Shown here in pieces: positions 9,571-16,690 of a stretch of 64,000 bases of DNA. The stretch spans positions 124,001 through 188,000 of the forward strand of contig JAFLBS010000005.1 of NCBI GenBank assembly GCA_017303755.1, given 5' to 3'. This stretch comes from Flavobacteriales bacterium (GTDB taxonomy: Bacteria; Bacteroidota; Bacteroidia; Flavobacteriales; Flavobacteriaceae). A model generated the notes under the pieces. The model was given only the letters and a program-made list of their open reading frames with translations, ran no database searches and was not told the DNA's origin. Numbering within the stretch: the stretch's first letter is position 1; the number at the start of each line of letters is the position of its first letter. The position numbers were made by a program, and so were the translations under genes.

Positions 9571-12378
9571 TTACAGTGAAAGTATGTACTCAACAAGGCC
9601 AGTTTCGTGAGGCAAATCCATTTTTTTACGCAAACGGTATCGTTTTATTTCAACACTTCTAACTGAAATGTTCAATAATGGCGCGATTTCTTTAGAAGAC
9701 AAATTCAAACGCAGATAAGCACAAAGTCGGAGATCATTAGGTGTTAAAGATGGATGAGCTAGTTTTACCTTCTTTAAAAAGTCTTTATCGGCTGTATCGA
9801 AAGCCTCTTTAAAAACATTCCATGAGTTATCATCTGAAATGCTTTTGTTTATGTTTGTTATAACTGATAAGATGCTTCTTGAACTTGGCTCTTCTGAAGT
9901 TTTCTTCAAATCTTCTTTGATTAAGGACAATAGTTCGTCTTTCTTGATCAAACTCATTGTAGAAACGGCCAATTCTCGACTTTTGGCGTCTACATCTTGA
10001 GAAAGTTGTTCGTTTCTCAATTTCATGAGTTGTTGTTCGTTTTCTAACTCTTTAATTTCAAGCAATAAATTATTCTCTTCAATTAGTTTTTGCTTTTGTT
10101 TAAAATAGTATTTTTCGTAGGCTTTATTAATATAATAAGCTAAAAGACAAATTAGTAAAAAATAAAATACGAGAGCTATGTTGGTCAAATACCATGGTTT
10201 CTTTATTGTAAAAGAATAAACTGCAGCATTTTCTGGTTGTGAATTAGCCACTTTAGACCGTACTTTAAACGTATAGTTTCCTGGAGATAGATTTTTAAAA
10301 TTAATGGTCGATTTCGAACTCCATTCACTCCATTCCTCTTGAAATCCTTCTAAAAGGTATTGGTATTCTGCATTGATGTATTTGTTGAATTCAGGAACAG
10401 TATAGCTGAAGGTAACATTGTTTTCATCGTACATAAATTCTCCTTGTTCAGCAATTGAAAAACTGGTCAATTTCTCATTGTGTTTATTGATACTGATATT
10501 AGTAATGGAAACACTATGATTTCTAAAACCTAAATCATTGATGTTTATAGTATAATAACCATCAGTAGTTCCGATAAGATAAACTGAATTGGAGAGCTGA
10601 GTAATGTTTTCATAACCTAGCATAGAATTGGTTAGCGATGAAGGTATAGAAATTGCATTTTTCTTCAAATCAGAGCTCAATTTATTCAGTGTAAAATAAT
10701 TGATGTAACTTTTTGAAAAAAGCCATAATTTATTAGAATTATCTAATATTAATCTTCCTGAAGTATACTCTTCATTTTCAAAAATAGTGCTTAATGATGC
10801 GTCTTTTTGAAATTGATTGGTCTTTGCATTGAGCTTAAAAATACCGTCTTTTGAAGCATAGTAAATGGAATTATTAAACTTGGTAAGACTCGCATTTTTT
10901 CCTTTTAATGGATTTGTATATGCGAATAATTTTGTTCCTCTTGTTAGCTTAGAATCCAATTGGAAACGAAAAATCCCTTTGTATTCATGACTTACAAAAA
11001 CCTGATAATCTGAAGTGATTTCAAAGTATTTGGAGGAATAATCGAAACCCGAAATTTTATTTTTAAAAACCCATTGATTATTCACCTTTTCCAAGACTGA
11101 AATTCCGTAGTAATTCCCTTGAAGTATAGTGTTCTTTCTATTTGGAACTTGCTCAAACTTCCAAGTTCCCGACTTAGAATAAATCAGCTTTGACACATCA
11201 TTTTCAACCACATAAGTACCTGAATCATGACCACAAAATAGAGTTCCATCATGTGAAAAAAGCGACCAAACCTGTCCTTTTGTTCCACTAATGAACTTAA
11301 ATTCTCCACCATTAGGATACTCTTTATAAAACAATCCTTGATTGGTTCCGATGTACAATTTACCTTTATGTAAAATTGAGGCATAGACAGTTCCCAACAT
11401 TCCTGTATCATCCGAATAACTTTTTATTGGAGATTGCAAATTGATACAATTGATACCATTGTCTAATCCAATCCATAAATTTTTATCAAAATCTTCTTCA
11501 AGAGATAATGCTGTATTATTACTCAATCCTTTGCTTTGAGTAATGTGGTATTTCACTTTTCCTTCTTTGGTTAAAATAAAAACACCATTTGAAATGGCTC
11601 CAATAGCAAAGCTACCATCACTCATCATTTGACTGCTGTACACACTACTTGCTGCAATATCGCCATCGGCTTCGGTACTTAACTTAACCAAATTTCCGTT
11701 CGATAATTTATAAAAACCATTGAATTGAGTGTGTATAATCAAACCCTCATCATTGGCAAAAACATTTACAATTTTCTTATCCTTTAATAATGAATTACTA
11801 ACAAGGAGTTTGTTTTTACCATTTTCAATTTCGAATAATCCGTAATTAACTGTTTGATAATAAATAGAATTGGATGTTTTGAACGATTTAAAAATATTGC
11901 TTTCAGGAACAATAATTTTGAATTTATTGGACTTGGTATCGTAAATATAAATTCTGTTGAGTGATTGAAAAATAACCCATTGATCATAATTGATGATGTT
12001 CCAAAATTGTTCATCAACCAGTATTTTTGATTTTATTTTCTGACTTAAAGAAGTGTATTTGAGATTACCATCATTTTGTCTAGACCAGTATCCAAATTCC
12101 ATGTAACAACCTGTATATATCCTATTCCCAATAACTTTTACAGAACGCACAATTGTTTCGTTGGGTGATTTATAGAGATTCCACGAAGAACCATTAAATT
12201 CTAATAATCCTTCATTGTTGGCAAAATAGATGTAGTGATTTTTGTCTTGAGAAATCATCCAATTTTGATTCCCAGCATTATAGACGGAAGAGTTGTACTT
12301 TACAATAGGTGGTAACTCTTGAGAATAGGAATTAAAAAAATATAGAACCGATACAAAAAATAGTAGTTTATTCTTCAA
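9571..12378 (-). CDS. Membrane-bound propeller/Y_Y_Y sensor with LuxR-type HTH, no kinase (part B regulator)
   Basis: About 935 residues from the preferred TTG start at 12378, which gives a clean signal peptide (MKNKLLFFVSV...SYSQ) and the same length as the paralogue at 34692-37511. The frame is open to an ATG at 12489, but that adds 37 residues absent from the paralogue. Order: signal peptide; beta-propeller repeats (about 25-640; LWIGLDNGINCINLQSPIKS); triple-Tyr domain (about 655-725); one membrane helix (about 733-753); coiled coil (about 765-830; LSQDVDAKSRELAVSTMS); LuxR-type HTH (875-935; LSSKEIAPLLNISVRSVEIK). No HisKA, HATPase or receiver domain is present, unlike classic hybrid two-component PUL regulators. 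Inferred role: senses a glucan fragment in the periplasm and activates part B directly. Confidence 0.85.
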   Translation of the reverse strand: MKNKLLFFVSVLYFFNSYSQELPPIVKYNSSVYNAGNQNWMISQDKNHYIYFANNEGLLEFNGSSWNLYKSPNETIVRSVKVIGNRIYTGCYMEFGYWSRQNDGNLKYTSLSQKIKSKILVDEQFWNIINYDQWVIFQSLNRIYIYDTKSNKFKIIVPESNIFKSFKTSNSIYYQTVNYGLFEIENGKNKLLVSNSLLKDKKIVNVFANDEGLIIHTQFNGFYKLSNGNLVKLSTEADGDIAASSVYSSQMMSDGSFAIGAISNGVFILTKEGKVKYHITQSKGLSNNTALSLEEDFDKNLWIGLDNGINCINLQSPIKSYSDDTGMLGTVYASILHKGKLYIGTNQGLFYKEYPNGGEFKFISGTKGQVWSLFSHDGTLFCGHDSGTYVVENDVSKLIYSKSGTWKFEQVPNRKNTILQGNYYGISVLEKVNNQWVFKNKISGFDYSSKYFEITSDYQVFVSHEYKGIFRFQLDSKLTRGTKLFAYTNPLKGKNASLTKFNNSIYYASKDGIFKLNAKTNQFQKDASLSTIFENEEYTSGRLILDNSNKLWLFSKSYINYFTLNKLSSDLKKNAISIPSSLTNSMLGYENITQLSNSVYLIGTTDGYYTININDLGFRNHSVSITNISINKHNEKLTSFSIAEQGEFMYDENNVTFSYTVPEFNKYINAEYQYLLEGFQEEWSEWSSKSTINFKNLSPGNYTFKVRSKVANSQPENAAVYSFTIKKPWYLTNIALVFYFLLICLLAYYINKAYEKYYFKQKQKLIEENNLLLEIKELENEQQLMKLRNEQLSQDVDAKSRELAVSTMSLIKKDELLSLIKEDLKKTSEEPSSRSILSVITNINKSISDDNSWNVFKEAFDTADKDFLKKVKLAHPSLTPNDLRLCAYLRLNLSSKEIAPLLNISVRSVEIKRYRLRKKMDLPHETGLVEYILSL

Positions 12379-12531
12379 AGTAATATATTGATTAAAGTTG
12401 ACTGAATACTGTAAAAATATACAAAAAAAGCGATTTAACTTAAAAAGTTGTCCTTTAATTTTAATTGTTATGTGGGTAAAAAAATGCATCTATAACAAAC
12501 TGATTTTTAATCTCTACTATCTATTTTAAAA

Positions 12532-12564
12532 CAAAAACGCTTCAAACTTAAAGAAACGTTTTTG
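12532..12564 (-). terminator. Terminator of the S74/T9SS gene
   Basis: Exact 8-bp arms CAAAAACG and CGTTTTTG, with additional inner pairing TTC/GAA, lie 24 bases after the stop at 12588. The minus strand continues as a T-rich tract. It separates the S74 gene from the part B regulator, which must therefore have its own promoter. Confidence 0.7.
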
Positions 12565-12587
12565 CTTTTTGATGAACTGCAATTGTT

Positions 12588-14087
12588 TTATCTAACTATC
12601 ATTTTTTTAGTTATTATCTCTTGATTGCCTGACACTAAACTAAATAAAAACATTCCTTTTCCTATTTCATTAGCTTGAATTATTATTTGTCCTTTTGGGT
12701 CAACTAAATTCACTTCTTTGATTAATTTTCCTGTCATATCAAAAATGGCTAAGCTCGCTTGAGTATTTTTTGGTAAAGTATAATTGATTGCTGTTTGGTT
12801 GTCAAATGGATTAGGAACGTTTTGCTCTAATGAGAATTTGGTTTCATCATCGTTCGAAATAGTTCCTTTATCAGAAGGCTTGGTATTTTTTAATTCTTCA
12901 ACCGTTTGCTCAAGAGAAGCTACTTTTTGGCTTAATTCGTTGATTCCAGTAGTTAACAATGATATTATTCCAATGTAGTTTACCGTTTTATAATCATAAT
13001 AATCAACAACTTCACCGTCTTTATTTAAGTTTGGTGTTTTTACAGGAATGATTAATTCTGGAAATACTTTTTCAATATTTTGAGCTAAAAATCCGTGTTG
13101 CAATCCTTGAGGAAGGTTTATTTTATCATTAGGTGCAAAATTGTAGCTTACTGGATTCAGTTGCATTAATTTTTCTAAAATTTGTTCTTCTTTTTTAATG
13201 TCTTTTTTAAGCTTTTCATCAGACGGAACTGAAAATGATCCGTTTACCACTACTTTCCCATCAAACAAACCTGCATGCCAATTGGTATTTGTAGTAGGTG
13301 AAATACCGTAAATAGCAGCTCCGAATGTTCCTGCATTACTAATTGTACCTCGGACAGCAACGTTGCTTGAGGCGTCTTTTGCTGTTGAATTAATTCCCGT
13401 TGCAGTAGAGGATGCAGATACAGTTGTAGAAAAACCTGAACTAGTTACTGCCCCAAGTAAATTCATTGTAATTCCAGAATTAGCATATGAACTTCCTAAG
13501 TATTCTATATTTATTCCTCTTTTAACATAGGTGCTGGTATTATTTAGTATATCAATTCCTGTAACAGTACTACTGGATCCTAATGTAGTTCGTACGGATA
13601 AACCTATATTTCCCTTGTAATCAATTCCAACTTTGGTTCCTGTAGTAAACAAAGCATCTCCAAAGTACGTATTACCATCATTAGTCATGGTTGCTACCAA
13701 AGTAGATAGAGTTGATGTAAAGCTATTAGCTGCTCTAAACTCAAAATTACCTAAACCTGCCCCAGAACCTATCCATTGAAGTCTTGGGTTCAAATCGGCT
13801 AAATCCTGATACCCTAAAGTCAATGCTTTGTTTGGTAATTGAAAACGCATACCATAAACAGTTTGAGTTCCTGTAAATAATTTCCCTAATGAAAACCAAG
13901 TACTGGTAGGATTAAACCCAGTACCCGAATCGAATTGGGAAACTAAACCCGGACTGAAGCGAAAAATTTCTCCTGAAAGTTGTGGTACCGGAGATGTAAT
14001 AGAAGGCTGAACCGCAGCGGAAGATTGGTTCTGTGCAAAGCTAAAGGAAGCCAAAAGCAGCGCGAAAATAATTGTAAATTTTTTCAT
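12588..14087 (-). CDS. Secreted tail-fibre-like protein with S74 chaperone domain and T9SS sorting domain
   Basis: 499 residues. Signal peptide MKKFTIIFALLLASFSFAQ; a long beta-rich stalk-like region (about 20-280) rich in Ser, Thr, Gly and Asn; then SVPSDEKLKKDIKKEE (from about 285), the start of an intramolecular-chaperone (peptidase S74) domain with NPVSYNFAP and LQHGFLAQNIEKVFPELI. A short coiled coil follows (LSQKVASLEQTVEELKN), then a type A Por-secretion sorting domain (about 420-499; LEQNVPNPFDNQTAINY). S74 domains trimerise and usually cleave themselves off fibre proteins. It has its own promoter region and terminator, so it may be unrelated to glucan use; a surface fibre or adhesin is possible. 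Function not established. Confidence 0.75.
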   Translation of the reverse strand: MKKFTIIFALLLASFSFAQNQSSAAVQPSITSPVPQLSGEIFRFSPGLVSQFDSGTGFNPTSTWFSLGKLFTGTQTVYGMRFQLPNKALTLGYQDLADLNPRLQWIGSGAGLGNFEFRAANSFTSTLSTLVATMTNDGNTYFGDALFTTGTKVGIDYKGNIGLSVRTTLGSSSTVTGIDILNNTSTYVKRGINIEYLGSSYANSGITMNLLGAVTSSGFSTTVSASSTATGINSTAKDASSNVAVRGTISNAGTFGAAIYGISPTTNTNWHAGLFDGKVVVNGSFSVPSDEKLKKDIKKEEQILEKLMQLNPVSYNFAPNDKINLPQGLQHGFLAQNIEKVFPELIIPVKTPNLNKDGEVVDYYDYKTVNYIGIISLLTTGINELSQKVASLEQTVEELKNTKPSDKGTISNDDETKFSLEQNVPNPFDNQTAINYTLPKNTQASLAIFDMTGKLIKEVNLVDPKGQIIIQANEIGKGMFLFSLVSGNQEIITKKMIVR

Positions 14088-14100
14088 TTTTATAAAGGTT

Positions 14101-14148
14101 TTATTGTTAATAATATCTAAATGTACATTTTTAACACATTAACAATAA
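14101..14148 (-). promoter_or_regulatory. Nested concentric dyad and putative promoter upstream of the S74 gene
   Basis: Exact 11-bp arms TTATTGTTAAT and ATTAACAATAA flank, through 7-base spacers on each side, a perfect 12-bp palindrome AAATGTACATTT; both dyads share the same centre (14124.5). On the minus strand a TTG in the outer arm followed after 17 bases by TACATTTA resembles the Bacteroidota -33/-7 promoter. The dyad therefore overlaps a promoter 14 bases before the start codon and could be an operator or a leader hairpin. The rest of the 14088-14426 gap shows only AT-rich sequence and the terminator at 14385. Confidence 0.5.
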
Positions 14149-14384
14149 GACACTTAACTTATAATTATTATTTGTTTAACCACTATTTTTTATCTTTACA
14201 AATTCAATAGTCCGATACACTTCAATTAATTGAGTTATCAAGCTTTTTTTTACATTAATTATTTTCTGTAAGATTCAACAAACCACAATACTAATAATTG
14301 ATTACCAGTTAATTAAAGCGTTTCAGGTTGTGTTTTTTAATTTCTATCAAGTAAGAATTATTTATCGAGAAAAAATGAAATAAA

Positions 14385-14410
14385 AAAGGCTGCCCAAAAA
14401 GACAGCCTTT
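14385..14410 (-). terminator. Terminator of the T9SS binding-protein gene
   Basis: Arms AAAGGCTG and CAGCCTTT with a 10-base loop, followed on the minus strand by TTTTTTATTTC. It lies 16 bases after the stop at 14427. Confidence 0.85.
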
Positions 14411-14426
14411 AGTATCACAAATTAAA

Positions 14427-16262
14427 TTACTCTTTAATGAATTTTGTAGAAGAAACTACTCCGTTGATATTAGTTTTAACAACATAGATACCCGTTTGAA
14501 GACTTGCAACATCTAAAGTTACAACTTCATTATTTGGAGTTACAGAAATTACTTCTTGTCCTAACAAATTGAATACAGATACTTTTTCAATTGCTTCTTG
14601 TGCATCAATTGTTAACAAAGTTGACGCTGGATTAGGATACATTTTAATGCTTGAAGCTTCAAAACTAGAAGTACTTAAAACTGTATTTTTATGCAAATAC
14701 AAATTATCATAATAAACTGTTCCTAAATCTGAAGTAATTACAAATTGCACCAAGTCATTTCTACCTGCACCGTTTATTGGAAGAAAACTAGATAAAGGTA
14801 AATCAATTGATATCCAAGTTCCTGGATTTGTACTTGGTAGAATATTTGAATTATTAGCTGAATATTCTATAGCATTAACTTCGCCTCCTGTACCATTCCA
14901 GTTTGAAAATTTGAAATTAAAACTTTTATCTTGTGTAGCAGTTGCAGTCCATATATCCAAATGGAAATGAGTAAAAGATGTTGCATCAAATCTTCCATTT
15001 AAAAATGTAACTCCTTCACATCCTAAGCCTGTAACTAAATTAGTGTCATTTCCAGCGATAGAAACCAATGTTGTGTTTCCTGGGCACCATGAATTATTAA
15101 AAGTATTATCTTCTCCTGTATAACCCATAGCTGTAACTGGAGTGTATGCATTACTGAAAATAGATTTAACATCATCAACAGGTCTTGCAGGCGGAGTTGG
15201 AGCAGCTGTAGTTGGCTCTGGAATAACAGGCGGCGTACCTAATGGACCTCTAATATTATCTACATAAAAAGTACGTTCTGGTGTAGGTATAGTCGGATTA
15301 AAAAAGCCTACAGCACCTGGAGCCCAGTAGGTATGAATTACAAATCCGCTGTAAGTACCATTGGCTGGAGCTGCTTGTCCATCTAATGCAGTATTAAATG
15401 TAAATGAAACTGTCTCCCAAGTACTTCCACCTGGATGTGAAGCCGATGCAGCAACTACATTTGGACCACCAACACCGCCAGTAACTTTAACCAAAAATGT
15501 TATTGGATCTGCAGAAAAAACATCCATTGTCATTGTTTTAGTATCAGTCAAATCTACTAAATCAGTCAAATTCAGATTAATACCTTGCCAAGGCTCGCCT
15601 GCAGGATTTCCTACTATTTTTAATACTTGTGAAGTATTTGAACCTGTTCCAGCTTCTAATACTGGTGCAGGTCCGTTTCCGAAAGGTCCACCATTTACAC
15701 CTCCAGTTTCTGATGTCTCAAAACCTAAAAGCAAATCTAATAATGGTGGTGTAGTTGGAACTAGTTCCAAAGTTACATTATCGATAAAAAGATCAACATT
15801 ACTTAAACCAGCTTCAAACCCGAGTTTCATTGCACCAAAAGTTTGACCTACTACAAAAGTTGCTTCATAGTTAGTCATAGTTGGAGTTAAGGTGTAATCT
15901 TGTTGATGAATTGCAACAAATCCTCCACCATCTTCACCAAAATACAATTTCAACTGACGAGCACTTGCTCCTCTAGCATCAAAAGTAATTTTATAGGTCT
16001 GCCCTGCAGTGAGTGCTGCAATTTGAGTAGATGTTAATACTTGATTAAGCTGCACATGCCAAGTTGCACCACCAGCACCTACAATACTTACAACATTTGC
16101 TTCATTATTTGTTGCATTAATTGTAGCACTTACTCCAGCGAAATCGGCCAGATATGTAGTCCAAGAGCTTAAACCACTACTAAAGTCTCCGTTTGAAACA
16201 ATATTCTGTGAAAAGGATACTGAACAAAACAGGATAGATAAAAAGAAAGTAATTTTTTTCAT
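14427..16262 (-). CDS. T9SS-secreted multi-module carbohydrate-binding protein without catalytic domain
   Basis: 611 residues. Signal peptide ending SVSFSQ; CBM4/9-like module (about 20-170; NIVSNGDFSSGLSSWTTY, LFIDNVTLELV); a second beta-sandwich (about 175-345; LLLGFETSE, FYVDNIRGPLG); a Pro-rich linker; a third module (about 360-530; VKSIFSNAYTPV, FTHFHLDIWT, VYYDNLYLHKN) homologous to the C-terminal module of the lipoprotein at 4666-6081; and a type A sorting domain (about 540-611; KMYPNPASTLLTIDA). No glycosidase motif was found. It forms its own transcription unit, with the shared operator-like element about 180 bases upstream and a strong terminator downstream. Inferred role: glucan binding on the cell surface or in the medium, co-regulated with the utilisation genes. 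Confidence 0.78.
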   Translation of the reverse strand: MKKITFFLSILFCSVSFSQNIVSNGDFSSGLSSWTTYLADFAGVSATINATNNEANVVSIVGAGGATWHVQLNQVLTSTQIAALTAGQTYKITFDARGASARQLKLYFGEDGGGFVAIHQQDYTLTPTMTNYEATFVVGQTFGAMKLGFEAGLSNVDLFIDNVTLELVPTTPPLLDLLLGFETSETGGVNGGPFGNGPAPVLEAGTGSNTSQVLKIVGNPAGEPWQGINLNLTDLVDLTDTKTMTMDVFSADPITFLVKVTGGVGGPNVVAASASHPGGSTWETVSFTFNTALDGQAAPANGTYSGFVIHTYWAPGAVGFFNPTIPTPERTFYVDNIRGPLGTPPVIPEPTTAAPTPPARPVDDVKSIFSNAYTPVTAMGYTGEDNTFNNSWCPGNTTLVSIAGNDTNLVTGLGCEGVTFLNGRFDATSFTHFHLDIWTATATQDKSFNFKFSNWNGTGGEVNAIEYSANNSNILPSTNPGTWISIDLPLSSFLPINGAGRNDLVQFVITSDLGTVYYDNLYLHKNTVLSTSSFEASSIKMYPNPASTLLTIDAQEAIEKVSVFNLLGQEVISVTPNNEVVTLDVASLQTGIYVVKTNINGVVSSTKFIKE

Positions 16263-16355
16263 AATTTGTAGATTATTAATTTTTAGTAAAGTTAACTTTA
16301 ATGTAATCTAATACAATTTTTATGCGACTATATAAAAACTATACAACAGAATTTT

Positions 16356-16370
16356 GAGTAAAAAGACTCT
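16356..16370 (-). promoter_or_regulatory. Short dyad GAGTAAAAAGACTCT in the leader of the T9SS binding protein
   Basis: Nearly identical to GAGTAAAAATGACTCT at 34450-34465 in the SusC leader; both have short inverted ends (GAGT/ACTC). A weaker relative occurs at 9362-9377. The function is unknown; the run of A makes chance similarity possible. Confidence 0.3.
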
Positions 16371-16425
16371 AAACACGATACTTTATGGGGTTTTGGAGTC
16401 TAATAGAAGTAAAATAAAAGTACAC

Positions 16426-16469
16426 AAAATCACTATAACGTTGTAGTAATGTATAGGTAAAATTACAAT
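16426..16469 (-). promoter_or_regulatory. Candidate operator upstream of the T9SS binding-protein gene
   Basis: Contains AAAATCACTATAA and, 12 bases on, TGTATAGGTAAAATT. The core matches the part B element at 9531-9549 (17/19). The spacing between ACTATAA and TGTATA is the same as in the element at 34571-34613 before SusC. It is about 180 bases upstream of the start at 16262 and links this gene to both glucan units. No perfect TAnnTTTG box was seen between it and the gene. The remainder of the 16263-16690 gap is AT-rich, with a palindrome ATTCTTAA-T-TTAAGAAT at 16547-16563 and a hairpin at 16643-16664. Confidence 0.5.
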
Positions 16470-16642
16470 ACCACAAAGATCTATACTTCAAAAAGAATGA
16501 AAAAAATAATGGAAATGGGCTTTATTTTTTATATTCTCAAAAAAAGATTCTTAATTTAAGAATATAAAATTTATGTTTTCAATAACAATAAGTGCATACT
16601 ATAATTAATAGCTTAAGTTAATTGCAATTTTATTACAGTAAT

Positions 16643-16664
16643 CTTAAAGTAGTCTACTTTTAAG
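16643..16664 (-). terminator. Hairpin after the esterase gene, end of the long part A operon
   Basis: Arms CTTAAAGTAG and CTACTTTTAAG (one bulge) with almost no loop, 27 bases after the stop at 16691. It is not followed by a clear T tract on the minus strand, so it may be an mRNA end-protecting hairpin rather than an efficient terminator. Confidence 0.4.
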
Positions 16665-16690
16665 CCTCTACTTTTATAGAATTGGCTACT

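Noticed and set aside
15361-15846. 161-codon plus-strand open frame inside the T9SS binding-protein gene
   Set aside because: It is antisense to a well-supported multi-domain protein, has no signal, domain or promoter box, and its composition mirrors the other strand.
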